DNA from: Antedon bifida
Taxonomy: Eukaryota; Echinodermata; Crinoidea; Comatulida; Antedonidae
Length of the DNA stretch: 64,000 bases
Direction of reading: 5' to 3'
NCBI GenBank assembly: GCA_963402885.1
Contig: OY727102.1
Span: 13,826,001-13,890,000 of the forward strand
Every line of letters begins with the position of its first letter. Position 1 is the first letter of the stretch. A model generated the notes under the pieces. It was not told where the DNA came from, did not search any database, and worked only from the letters and a program-made list of their open reading frames with translations. The translations under genes were made by a program, and so were the position numbers. This document shows positions 1-13,200 of the stretch, in pieces.

Positions 1-626
1 AGAAAATATCTTTATTATACTTGCTACGGTGCTTATTCGATGACTAACTGATTACAATTGTACATAGTTCTGTTATGTAAATATCAATGTTATTATTTTA
101 TATTTAAAATAAATAGCAGATTTATTTAAAATGTTAACTGTAGGTAAACATTTCTTCCATAATTTTGGCAATTGATTTAGAAACATTCATGGCATGCATA
201 CATCTCCTAAAAATGTGTATTTTAGACTTAGCAGACTGTCTTTATTAGTGTTGGCTTTAGTTAGAATGACACAGATAAAATGATTTATGAAAGAAATAAG
301 AGTATTTGGAATGTATTGCCAACGTATATATATTTAAATGGGACACAGTTTTCAGAAGCACTGGGAATTGAACATACACGAAATATTAAATGATAAACAG
401 TTTAACATTTATATTTTAAGCCTGTTGGGAGTTGAAAGAGGCCAATGATGCAGATATCTCTTTTCATTTTTATTTTATATGTATTTCATAAAATGTTGTC
501 TGATGCAAAAATGTTTGGTGCTATGTTGTATGTAGGTGCATGGTAGACTTTAACTAGTATGATTCTACCATGCCTTTAGAATATTAGATTATCAATTTTG
601 TTCACAGTAAATATATATACTTTTCT

Positions 627-773
627 AAAGCTCTGTCTACACTATCAAACTTTATGTGACAAAAAAATGTGATGTGCCCATATATGGATATGATGTCATA
701 TCACTACTGTATTAGGGAATATCACTACCATATATGGGCATATCACATCTTTTTTGTCAACTAGTTTGATAGT
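627..773. mobile_element. MITE-like palindromic element, family 1, copy 1
   Basis: Left end AAAGCTCTGTCTACACTATC; right end GTTTGATAGT. Inside is the family core: ATGTGATGTGCCCATATATGG, then ATGTCATATCACTAC and the inverted form of the first block. Confidence 0.8.
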
Positions 774-830
774 TCAATTTCAAAACTAATGGTGATTAAA
801 AAATAAGTCTACCCTGTCTGTGAAATATAC

Positions 831-992
831 GGTAAACCCCTATTGGGGGGCACCTCTGAGACCCAACAAATAGGAGTGTCCACTGAATAGGGGTTAGCTG
901 TATAGTTAAAAAATATATTTGTCCTTATTCAGTTTCCCTCATTCAGACTGTGTCCCCATAATAGGGTTTCCAGAAGGAGGGTTCTACTATAT
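831..992. mobile_element. Palindromic repeat family 2, copy 1
   Basis: Left GGTAAACCCCTATTGGGGGG, right TAGGGTTTCCAGAAGGAGGG then TTCTACTAT: inverted AGTAGAACCCCTATTAAGGGGACAC-type arms. Confidence 0.65.
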
Positions 993-1691
993 TTTGCAAC
1001 CCCACAAACAGAAAGGTGGTAAGTCAGTAACGTAATTGGGCTATTTCATCTAAATTGATTTGATATTTATTTTACAACTAACAGATGTATTGGGACAATA
1101 CATTATAAATGCATATGCTATTAATACAGCATTGATTGTTATACCCCTTTCACATTGCCTAGCAAAACACACACACACACACCACGAGGTGCACATCATA
1201 CAAAATGCTAGTCTGAAAGGTGTGTTATTGTATGCAGGTTTTAAATTATGAAATTATATTTATTTGTACTGGGAACGATACCCGAATCAGCATTGGACTA
1301 AATATTTGTTAATAATTGACATTAGTGTATTAAACGTAGTGTATTAATAGTTTGTATATTATTCCGTTGTATGTTCCTGCAGGCCCTGGTTTCTTATAAT
1401 TTCTGAAATTCTACAAAATAAATATATATATTTGAGAATCAACTGTTATACTGTATTTAACTTAAGTTAGCATATTCATATTTATTTTGTATTATATGTT
1501 GGAATATAAAATGTAAATAGTTCTTTTAAGTTTATTATTTTTTATTTAAACATATTTAGCTATAACACTGCAAGTATATTTTGTATAAAATAAACTTGCC
1601 ATACTGGCTTGTGTATAAGCCTACTCTAGGTAATATAAGCCCATCGCCAAATTCATAATGATTATACACAGAATGATTATGTTTATACATG

Positions 1692-1852
1692 TTGACATAG
1701 AGTAGAACCCCTATTAAGGGGACACCTTTGGCACACAAAGTTTGTAGTGTTATTTTGATTTCCTCACTTTCGTTTCACAGTGTCCCCTTAAAGGGGTGTC
1801 CCAAAAGAGGGGGTGGGGGGGGGGGGGGGGGTCTGGGTGTGGGTTAACTCTA
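1692..1852. mobile_element. Palindromic repeat family 2, copy 2, with poly-G
   Basis: Left GTAGAACCCCTATTAAGGGG, right TGTCCCCTTAAAGGGGTGTC followed by a long G run where the right arm would end. Confidence 0.7.
1809..1831 (+). repeat. Poly-G tract
   Basis: An almost unbroken run of G with one T near its start, followed by GTCTGGGTGTGGG. Could form a G-quadruplex, or be the end of a transposed element. Confidence 0.8.
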
Positions 1853-3319
1853 CAATTTTCTATTGATTACACAAACACATTTTTTTAAACTTGTGGATAT
1901 AGTTGTAATGAAGATAGGACCTGTTAAAAGAATGTACATTGTATTTGTCTGATGGGATTATACTGTAGGTAAGGTATTATTTATTTCAATAATATTTAAT
2001 GAGGGTGGTCCATCCAGCCAAAGCTGATCATTAGGGATCCTCAGTACAATAACAATACATACAAGGCAATATTAAACATGAAAATATAACAGTATGGGCT
2101 ATGCATTAGTCAGTACAGTATATAAGAGTGATTATAAGTAAATAAAATTATGTTTTCTGATGGCCTTCTTAACATTAAAATTGTGCACAATGAAATAATC
2201 TGTGGACTGAGATCATGAGTTTGAATCCAAAGCTTGTCCCACAATAATGTGTTAACACAATAATGTGTTAACTATCAAAGGACACGTACAGGTTAACTTA
2301 AGTAATAGTAATTTAAGTATATTTTAAAGTTATTTGTATTTGATTTATAATATAGCATTAACAAAACGTAAAGCAGTTCTTGCCAACACCTAAATAAACA
2401 AGTAAAGAACATTAACAAATTAAAAAGAATTTTAGAATATGTGAATTAAAGGATTTTGTGCTTAACGCTCCATTCACACTGAACCTGAATTTCCATATAT
2501 ACAAAGTTATGAGTGTAGTGTTGATGAACTGTTTACACTAACTTATTTCAGATTATGGTGAAAAACGGTGTTTGTGAACACAGTGCTGAAAAATCATAGC
2601 ATAGTCTAAGAGTTTTCTCAGCCAAATCTGGGCTCAGTGTGAATAAAGCTTTATAGAGAGCAAATGGACAAGCCTTTTTCAACTTATTATAGTAAAAGCT
2701 GTGTTAATGATGAAAAAGAAATGTTTACGCATAATAAATGAGCATAGTGTAAATTATTGTTTAGGTTACAAAACTACAGATTTTGGAATGTTTTTATTAT
2801 ATCGGTTTAATATTTTCCATTTGTCTTTTCCGGGACTTTTTCCTGGAGTATAAGAATTATACTGTATACCTATTTTCTATTAAAGAAAAATATATATTAT
2901 TACAGTAGTTATATTATAGTGTATTATAAACATGTATTATGCTTCTTATGTAAAGCAAACAGGTATATGTAGTCTTCAAATTAATGCATGTTTTGCGTGC
3001 TATACTTGAAGTATGGAAGGCCAATGAGAAATTGTATGTATACCCTTCCAAATTGTATAGTTATAACAGTATGGTAATTAATATTATATTAGCTAAAGTT
3101 TATCTCTTTGATTATAAATGTTTGTGTAGTCTGTGGCATTTTGGTTTATTTTGCATTATAAAATATTAAAGTACAACTGCATTTAACATTTTATTTGATT
3201 TTGTAATTGATATTTTCAATTTGATCATAAAGTATTTAGAATAAAATACTCCGTAAATGTATGATAAATATGTTATTTATTTAAATTAATGATAGATGGA
3301 TATTCACTCATAGAAAAAA

Positions 3320-3352
3320 CAGTTAAACCCTTATTAAGGGGACACCTTACGC
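3320..3352. mobile_element. Palindromic repeat family 2, partial left arm
   Basis: ACAGTTAAACCCTTATTAAG then GGGACACCTTA; no right arm recognised nearby. Confidence 0.5.
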
Positions 3353-3720
3353 ATGTGTTTGTTTCTGATCCTCTGACATTAATGTTTAATCGATGAACCT
3401 ACCTGTTATCCCATATTAATACTGTATAATACTATACTTTACTACTTTGTTTCATGATGGGCTTCTTTTCAAGGTTTTACAAACCAAAAAATATAAATCT
3501 TGACAACAATCAAACATAACACCTATTTATTGGTTTGTTCTGTTGTTTTTTTATTGAATACATCTCGAAATTACAATATTAAAATAGTGAATAAAAAAAA
3601 AAATAAATAAAACATAGATAATTCATGATAAAGCATACTGTTCCTCCCTCTGTAAATGAGATTAAAACTGACCATGAAAATTATATTCTGAATAGTGGTC
3701 AATAATATAAAAAACTACAC

Positions 3721-3785
3721 ACAGTAGAACCCTTCCTTTGGGACACCTCTAATCAGGGGACACTTTTCTGTTAAATGAATGAAGG
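3721..3785. mobile_element. Palindromic repeat family 2, partial left arm
   Basis: ACAGTAGAACCCTTCCTTTG, then GGGACACCTCTAATCAGGGG, matching the family left arm. Confidence 0.6.
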
Positions 3786-4865
3786 AAATTAATGTAATAA
3801 TACGTAAAATAACTTGATTTAGACCAGTAAAATGTTCACTACACATTCTTCGCACACAAACTGTGGCTATAGTATTATTATGGCAAGATTTTGCACTTTA
3901 AACCTGGCATTTTTATAGTAAATCCAAGACAGAACAGGGGCTATTTTCGTAATAATATTGTTTTCATTTTACTATTCAGGGGTGTAGGGTGGATTCATTG
4001 ACTTAATGTCACTCAGGGATTATAAATACAGAAAATATGTCAATGGTAATTTAGCAGAAATTTGCTACTGTAGGCCAATCCACTATAATCTAGGTGCTCA
4101 ACAAACGGTGTGACCCGCAAGTACATTTCATATGACCTGCAAAGAGCTGCTAAAAAAATTTATAAAAAAAACCATAAACCCTTGAACTTCTATCTGATCC
4201 GCAAGATAAGTTGTAAATACTATTATCAGAGCCACACTAGAAACTGCACTATATATACTAATAATTATTAACAAATAACTCCAAAATCAATCTTAATATT
4301 ACAATTTTCATAGTAATACATAAACCCTGTCAAATCTTTAGTAAAAATTGTGATTGATTTAAATTGCCTATTTAAATACTACTGTATACCAAAGGCATCT
4401 CATGCAAACCTTATATTCATGCAAATTCCAGCACTGAAATACCAAATATCCATTTTGGTTTTCTTAGTTTTCATTCTTATAATATGTTACACAAGAAAAG
4501 TGATAATATTATAATCACTGTTTAGAAAACAAAATCATAAACAAGTAATTAAGAAATATAAGAGGAAGCTGCCACCAGGATTTTTAATACACCACTGACC
4601 TGGTGCAGTTTGCAAAAGACAACACAAGTTTGGTTCTATAGTTATAACAAATATGTTAGATATATAATAAGTGTGTACACAATTTAACATTTGGTCATTT
4701 CTTCAAAAGTAAGTACTGTACAGTTGTTAATTTTTATTACCATAAAGTACAGCCCAAACCTAAAATCAATCACACTTCTATAACAGTAAATTATAACCAA
4801 GACAAGCCCACCAGGTGGAAATAGGTATGCAGTAGAATCAAATATAATTGCGCCAAATACTACCT

Positions 4866-4950
4866 GCATTATGGGAGCGGTCCATACCTATCACCGGGGT
4901 ATAATGTGACGCGCTTTGAGCATTAAGCGCTATATAATTGACATTATTAT
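4866..4950 (+). mobile_element. SINE 3' fragment
   Basis: GCATTATGGGAG, then a GCGCTTTGAGCATTAAGCGC block and CTATATAA match the 3' part of the SINE at 19.2-19.5 kb. The head is missing. Confidence 0.6.
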
Positions 4951-5019
4951 GACAAAGGCAAGGTGTAAAGGCAAGGTGAATTAAGTTTAATTTTACAAAA
5001 TATAAAATATACTGCTAAA

Positions 5020-5169
5020 ATAAAACCTCTTCTTTAGGACACCCCTATTCAAGGGAAACTTTCCTGTGAAACGAATGTGGGGGTGAAGAAGTGTATGATT
5101 TAACACTACAGCCGGGATACCCCAATTGGTTGCCGAAAGAGTCCTCTTAATAAGGGTTTCTACTGTAAT
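5020..5169. mobile_element. Palindromic repeat family 2, full-length
   Basis: Left AATAAAACCTCTTCTTTAGG, right CCTCTTAATAAGGGTTTCTA then CTGTA. A GTGAAACGAATG block follows the left arm, as in other copies. Confidence 0.65.
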
Positions 5170-5440
5170 AGCAATATAAATAATATATTAAGAACATGTA
5201 AACATTTTAATTGAATATCCCATTCAAGATCAACTTGTGAAGTGATACAATATCCAAGACTTTCATGCACAACACAACCAAAAAATTAGCACACATAAAT
5301 TTCAATGGTAATAATAAAAATGCCTCACCAGTGATAACTCTCCTATTCTGTTTTCAAGCTAGAATGTATAGTACAGAATATGCAGTACATTTCATGGCAA
5401 ATTGGGCAATAGTTGACTGTGATTGCCCTGAGGAGAAACC

Positions 5441-5568
5441 TCTACACTATCAAACTAGTTTGACAAGTGTGATGTGCCCAAATATGGTAGTGATATACCC
5501 AAATATGGTAATATGACATCATCATGTCCATATATGGGCACATTTTTGATAGTGTAGACAGAGCTTTA
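5441..5568. mobile_element. MITE-like palindromic element, family 1, copy 2
   Basis: Left end TCTACACTATCAAACTAG, right end ATAGTGTAGACAGAGCTTTA, with the conserved internal palindrome. Confidence 0.8.
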
Positions 5569-6373
5569 TACAATGTAAAATGCACCAATATTGGAAGACA
5601 CTGTTTTACAAGACTGTGAATTTAATGTTTTCATATCTCATTTCCTGATCTCTGATTGGTTGCCTAGTGGAAAACTGGCGTTAGGCCTAGCCACCATTTA
5701 TCCAACAAATGTGTTGTATCTACCCTGTGTGTTCTTTACTTTCAGATGATAAATGCAGGCATCATTGAAATTACCAGAACAAAAAATTGACATTATTAAA
5801 TTATTTTTTTTTCAAAATTAAATAGATTGCATAATGAAGATTTTACTAAAATGCTTTCTATGTAAGTTTTAAATAATAATAATTTATCAGATATTATTTT
5901 ATTGCACTTTTTTTTTCTTAAAATGGATTTCCAATATGCTATTACTGAAATAATATGTTACAATACATATTTGCATAGAATAGGGTTGTATATAGATAGT
6001 GGATAGCACGCAAGTTACTGTTTATTCAAAATTATTTTTAATGTAATGAATTACTATAAATTAGATTTATTCATTCAGTTGAACTTTGCCTCACAAAAAA
6101 AATTCAAAATTGTTTTTTTTTTATTGCAGATAAAAACTGCAAAATGAATGGCTATATGCTAGCACTCAAAACTAACTTATTTACACTAAAACTACTCAGT
6201 GACCAGCAGCACAAACATCATAAAATATTATAATAAATATAAATTCTATATAATGAAATTATAATTAATTTAATATTTAAGTCACCCGTCTCAAATCAAA
6301 CTTAGTGCACAAAGAGAACTAGAAAATATAAGATTTAAATAAATTTCAACAATCTTTACATGGCAGTGAAATT

Positions 6374-6455
6374 GCAGTAGAACCTCTAGTAAGAGGACAC
6401 ATTTGGAACCAAAGCGTCCCCTAATAGGGGCTTCCCAACAGAGGGATTCTACTGT
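6374..6455. mobile_element. Palindromic repeat family 2, short copy
   Basis: Left GCAGTAGAACCTCTAGTAAG, right AATAGGGGCTTCCCAACAGA then GGGATTCTACTGTG, arms nearly adjacent. Confidence 0.7.
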
Positions 6456-6628
6456 GTACTGTACATTTCAAAATGTCCTAATCATGTGTCACTACATGGA
6501 GTAACTTTACTCCATGGTCACTATCAACTAACGTGGCTGCTTAGTATCAGAATAAGGATAACACATTAAAAAACACTTTAGGCCTACAGTACATTATTAA
6601 TGGAACGTTTTATCTTTCTTCTGATGTC

Positions 6629-6741
6629 TTAAGCTCTATCTACACTATTAAAAAAAATGTGATGTTCCCATATATGGACACAATGACATCATATCACTAC
6701 CATAGCTTGTTTTTGTCAAACTAGATTGATAGTGTAGACAG
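6629..6741. mobile_element. MITE-like palindromic element, family 1, copy 3
   Basis: Left end TTAAGCTCTATCTACACTAT, right end GATAGTGTAGACAG; internally shortened. Confidence 0.8.
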
Positions 6742-7167
6742 TCATATATGAAACTAATTTTCATGCATCCTTGTATAGCCCAGCAAACAGTTTAATTTCT
6801 AATTATTAATGGTAAATTCTTAGTTTTAAAACCATTACATTCTGTATGTTAAATTTACAATAATAATAATAATTGCTCATAAAGTTCATAATCAAAGAAT
6901 TCATTGTGTTTAGATTACAAATAATGTTTTATTTAGAAGAATTTATATAGTCGGTATCACAAATCAATAATTGTAAAATTCTTCTTTTTTTTTCAGTCTA
7001 GAAGTCATTAACTTGCTTAAACACTACTTTTAAAATTTCACAAAGTTTCTCACAGTTAACCATTTAGTAATTGCTAGAATTATCTTTACCTTTACAATTT
7101 TGAATTTCATGTTACTTATTTCCATATTGTACGCGCAAATTCACCTCAGTTTTGTGGATAAGTTGAA

Positions 7168-7173
7168 TTTATT
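7168..7173 (-). promoter_or_regulatory. Candidate poly(A) signal of GBA2
   Basis: The minus strand reads AATAAA about 110 nt past the GBA2 stop codon. Such hexamers are common by chance in AT-rich DNA, so this is only the nearest candidate. Confidence 0.3.
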
Positions 7174-7280
7174 ACACTCCAATTATCCATTAACAATCGG
7201 AAAAAAATAACAGCAACAAGTTTTTTCAACTAACAAACTAACCTTGACTTGCTGTATTTTTTTAAATATTAAGAATATCA

Positions 7281-10200
7281 TTATTGATTTTCCTTATTTG
7301 GTATTGACTCATGCCAGTTCTCAACAGCCCATTGCATAGCCCATATACTCAGTGGCCTCATGTAGCCAAGGGACCGGTAGGCCTTCTTAGCCATGTAGGC
7401 CTCAGGTGTTTGGTAAGCAAAGCCTAGCCGATTGAAACAAGTCTCATATACTCCACTAGCTGTTTGGAAACCTTCTTTCACCATACCCTAAAAGAGAAAA
7501 CATTTATCTTAAAACATAATCAGATAATTTATTAATATAACTATCACTTTCTACAAAATTGTTGATTTTGAATATTGTAAAGTAAACTTTATGGAGAATT
7601 TTCAAGAATTTCACCAGCGAGAGACCTGGTTGTTGTTACTGTGCATGTGTACTTGCATTACATACATACAGTACATTATGCTAATAATAGAATCATTCGT
7701 TAAAGACTACACTTTTCTATTTAACTTGACGGCAGTCAATCTTTCAACTCATAAAATATTCTCTGTATTCAACAATTGATCATTTGTATAATATATTGTT
7801 GCTCGTACCACTGCTCATACCATAATACAAAACACAGTGTTCTTCCACAGCAGGTTTTGCCAGCAAGATTTGCCGGACTAAATTGGCTCCAACCGGTATT
7901 AAAAATAGTGAAAGAAAATTATACATAAATAATTACTTATCTACTAGTGGTAGGTTAAGCCAAAACATTGAAAACAAACAAGAGCAATCAAAGCCTACAG
8001 TATATTTTGTAAATTTACCAGACTTAATTTCTATATTGGGAGAACACTAAAGTAACTTGCTCATACCTCTTGTATCATACTAGCAGAGAGGGCGTATGTT
8101 ACACCAGTCCAGACTTCCTCCGCTTGTAAGCTCGACGGATCAATCTTACCGCTTGGCCGCACGCCGTTCATTGCACCAAATGTCCCATTATTTATTCCCA
8201 TTACGTTCAACTCAAAGATAGTTTTAAGTGCTGATTTGATATTATCGACAGGAAAGACTGGATTGCTCGGGCTGACAAAGTTACAAGCTCTTAGAATCCA
8301 GTGCCCTGCAGCCTGGTCTGCCATTACACTGTTGCTATAGTATTTACCACTGCTGTCATAATTGTAATATTTACCTGTAAATATAATACAGTTAAACTGA
8401 GAACATATATATATAATTTAAATATGAAAATATAACAATAGGGAGTTTTCGATTTGCGACGAGTGACGACCGAACTACATCATTTTATTCTGATATAAAA
8501 AACACATATTGCAACTTGACAGCCGAAGCGTAAACGAGTTGCATTACATGTTAATTTATTATGCGCATGCAGGGATATTGGGACGTGTTTCCTCGCTCCT
8601 CACCACAACCCAGTTTTGATGGTTTCTAGCAACGACCGACGACACAGCGATTGACCTGACCTACTTAGGTCTCTAATAGGATAAAAATGAGTTTAAAAAC
8701 ATTCACACATATATATAATAATAATATACCGCATTTTTATAGCGCCCTTTTCATGAATAATCATGCTCAAAGGTGCTTTACATTTAAATACATCACAATG
8801 TATTTTCTTCACAAAAGTATAGAAATATTTACAAATATAGTGATAAAAAAAAGTAACTTTATGCTTCAAACTTTAATTGAAAAGTTTTTTTTACAAAATT
8901 CAAAGGTGTTATGGAGTCAATATTACAACATTTCAATTAGAGAACTTACCATTCCATAATTTAGTTTCATAAGATTCTTTTCCCCGTTCTAACAGACTCT
9001 TATACTCGTCATGTTCATGATTGTAACCTAAAATACGTGATACCTCACACATGATAGAAAGAGCTGCTAACCACAACCCTCCGCAATATGCACTAAAAAA
9101 ACAAAAGATCTTTAAAATTATCTTCTTATAAAAACGTTTTGATAGTTTAAGAGTTATAAATTCCTTATTGTGATATCCACATTGTAATAGCTAAACATTG
9201 TTGTTTTTGACTGTAGTCTATCAAACTAGTTTGACAAAAAAGTGAGATGTGGCCAAATATGGTAGTGATATGACATCATAATGTCCATATATGGGAACAT
9301 CACATTTTAAGTTTGATAGTGTAGACAGAGCTTTACAAATGATTAGAAATATTAAGATAGATTTCCTTAATACATAACCACACAAAATAACGCCATGACA
9401 AAACATTGCTAGTATACCTTGCGCCAGTAACTGTCCATGCATCATATGTTTGGTCTGGGAAACCAGAGTTATCAATCAAGCCATCACCATCCGTATCATG
9501 TAACTTGGATGTTTCCATGACAATCTAAAAATATAAAATATGCATAAGGTATATAAAAAAATTAACTGTCAATACATTATTAGTATCACGCATGTCACAA
9601 AGCACAAATAGACATAAACAACAATATTTTCAAATATGTGTAAACAAAGAAACAAGAGTGAAATAACATCTTTATAATTTACACCTTGTTTATTTCACCA
9701 TTGTTCCTGTGCAGTTTAGGGTTTCTGTCAAACTACATTGCATAATAACATGTAATTATTATACATTGTGTACAACTATCTATCTGTACGTTTAGTTGGT
9801 CTAACAGTTTTCTTGTAAATGTATGACTTATAATATTTAGCATAAACATATACAATTTTTACAGTTCTTGAAATGGACAGAGTTTCTTATGCTTTGTGCC
9901 CAAATATGGTAGTGATATAACATCATCATGTCCATATATGGGCACATCACATTTGTTGTCACATAAAGTTTGATAGTGTAGACTGAGCTTTAGACAGTTT
10001 ATTGTTTATCAATTTTAAATTTCATTTTATTTCGGAAATATCATCCATATTAATAAACTTATAAACCATAAAACTAAACTTAAGTATATAGAATGCTTCT
10101 CCATCTACAATACATTTTGGAGTTATGGAGCATATGTTTGCAAACACAAGCAACAAGGATGTTACCACTATTCAACATACGTTGCATGAAACTATAGGTA

Positions 10201-13200
10201 GATTTTCGCATGTACTCATTGAAGGAAGGGACACCTAGTTCAATAAACATTGCACTGGCACTACTACTTTTAGAGACATTAAGTATACGGCGCAGAGCAT
10301 TATTGTAGCATACATTAAGAGATCTAATATTCTTCATACGATAGTTACACCAAAGGGCTGCACAATACATATTAATACAGTAAGATCTAAAGAGACAACA
10401 TTTCATTAATTCTATTTACCTTCAATCGTGGCCACATTTCTCTTAGAAAGTCCATGTCCTGAGTGATATAGTAATCCCTATATGTCAGTAGTACAAATTT
10501 GAGATTGAGGTCTTTCCACTGTGAGGTATCATGGAGGTAGTAGCTGTTTATACTTAACCACGGTTCTTCCTCTGTAAAACAAGAATTCATTTGTAATGTA
10601 TTTATGTATTTTGGCTAGGACACATGACAAACAGCAAATCATTGTTACTACAATGCGAGTATAAAATACCAATTTCGGAATTAAATTTGTGTTATTATCC
10701 TATTATCATGTTAATGGTGCATGAGTAGGTCTTCTATTTGGCCTTCAGTGCCTTAAGCTCTGTCTACACTATCAAACTTTATGTAACAACAAAATGTGAT
10801 GTGCCCATATATGGACATGATGATGTCACATCACTACAATATTTAAGCATATCACTACAATATTTAAGTACATCATCCGAGATAATCAGATTTCTTACTG
10901 AGCGAGCGTGTATTGCCCTGGTATTAAACTGACCAATCATAGTAATCAAATAGCGCGCAACTATGCTTTCTTTTCGAGATTTCTCAGGGTTTGCGTACAT
11001 ATATTTAAGTACATCACACTTTTTTTGTCACATAAAGTTTGATAGTGTAAACAGAGCTTAACAATGATCATCAGGGAGACAACCCTCTATCATTTTAATC
11101 ATTTGAATTAAATGTCATAGAAGTTCTTCATTGGTTCTATTTTCAATGTGTATGTGTGGCAAGGTAAATGCAATATCTCACCTGGATCACCAATGTCATG
11201 AGGTACAGATCCCAGTAGTTTTCTTTGTGTTGCTTTACCTGTGTTTAACTCTTTAAACACCTCCTCATCCGCATGTTCCACAAACATACCTATTTAAAAA
11301 TTATGTCATAAAAACTCATATACTACACTAACTATACAATTTACTGGTTAAAATACATAACACAATTCTGCAAAAAATGTAAACCTACTGTCTGTCCTTC
11401 TATAGGGAGATTAGTAGCCACACAACACAAACCCATACAATGTGTTTGATTGTAGGGACAGTTTTTTTTGTGGTCACAAATCCTTCACTCAGTTTATGGA
11501 AAAATGCCTATTGATTTATCATGTTAAAACGCGGACATAAAAAACGCATGATTACCAACCAAAGTCGTGTTGTATGCATAGTTCAAGTTTTGGCCACAGC
11601 ATTGCTAGTGCGAATGATGCATAGAAATGTACGTCATACGTGTTGTACATACGGTATTCATGCCCTGCAATAAGAAATATACGAAATGAAAAAGAAAAGT
11701 GTGGTGAAAAATGCCTCCAACAGACATAAATTTATAAATAGTGATATGACATCATGTCTATTATGGGCACAGCACATTTTTTTGTCACATAAAGTTTGAT
11801 AGTGTAGACAGAGCTTTAACTGTATAAGAACAAAACCTAGTTCCTAGTTTAAGTTAGTAGTAGCATTTAGGTCATAATACAAAATACTAGTACCTGCCAA
11901 GGATAGGAATCCATGATGTTAAGCTACAGTGCATTTGCAGGGTAATGTAATATAATAGAACACCATTTTGGAACTGCCCATGTCTTTACTAACATACTAT
12001 GTTCTTATTAAAGCGTGGTTCCCACTAGAGACGCGACGAAAGGACGTACGCGCAATGCAAGCGATTTGACTGTTCGAATAGTCCATCGCTTGTGATTGGT
12101 CAAATCACTTATGTTGCGTTAGTGGGAACCATGCTAGCGCCTACCTGTCACTAGTCAACAGAGAGTGCATAATGCGAATCCTGTATAGTATACTAACCTT
12201 CTAAATAAGCGAACCTGCCATATTCCTTGATCAGTTTAGCATGAGCTGGTTTCAGGTCTTCAGTGATTACCTCACCATTACAGGTAGGTTGATCTTCACA
12301 TGCATCCACCCATATAGTTCCACCATCAGAGATGTAATAGAGCTCATTGAATAATGCAGATTTATACCAATCAGGAAGCTCACTATAAAGAATGCCATAC
12401 ATTAGGTAATGCTGAATAAAAGGTTATGTAACATCTTAAGTATAGCTATTATACTATGGAATTTATTATCGGAGGATGTAGTATCTTTAAGATCAACTAA
12501 TCAATTCAAGTCAGGTCTCTAACAGGCATGGTCCAACCACCCTCTAAAATTTGCGCCGTATTCGAGATTTATTTTCAAGAAGGACTTATAGGCATAGTCT
12601 AGCCTCGATTTCGGACCCAGCAAATGCTGAGCTCTGGAAACAAGTAGGTATAGTTTTTACAGCGCACTACTACACTATTACTACTACGACACTACAATGA
12701 TATTGATAATTAGAATTATTGAAACATTGTTGAACACATCTAGCCCTTACAAATGCTTACTTTTATGCTTAAAATACCTTAAAAATATACCTGAACACTT
12801 ATGCACATTAATAATTCACTTTCATAATGAATATACCAATACTTACGGATTATTTAAAATTGGGTTTTGCCAAGCCTCGATTTTCTCTTCCCAACTTGCA
12901 TAGTTATTGATAGCATAAGAAGACAAGGCAGGAGCTGCGTTCCCAGAGTTACCAAACCAGCGTGCATATCGACGAGTGTATTTCCTCCTCTGGCTTTTAA
13001 AATGAACATTCGGCATATCCCAAGTTAGTACAAACTCTAATTTCCCTTTGCTGCCTTGGGCGACAGTCGTTTTAGCAGCTACGGCGGCAGCGATTGCTGT
13101 TCCCTTTTTGGTCTTGTCTGTCGGTCCTGAATTTAAGAAAATCAATGTTTCAATTCAATGTTTTAAGAGATGTATTTATGAGAATGACAAGCCTGTCTTG

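Larger units (their letters stand above)
1..7280. other. Gene-free AT-rich region
   Basis: No exon chain, RNA gene or long open frame seen. It holds copies of the two palindromic families, a SINE end, and the presumed 3' UTR of GBA2 at its right edge. All open frames here are under 90 codons and show no domain signature. Confidence 0.6.

Noticed and set aside
1060..5516. Several 60-83 codon open frames in the left 6 kb
   Set aside because: No homology signature or splice context, and several overlap the dispersed repeats.
9221..9475. 84-codon minus-strand open frame
   Set aside because: Mostly intron and MITE sequence read in a frame that differs from the true GBA2 exon at 9418-9524.
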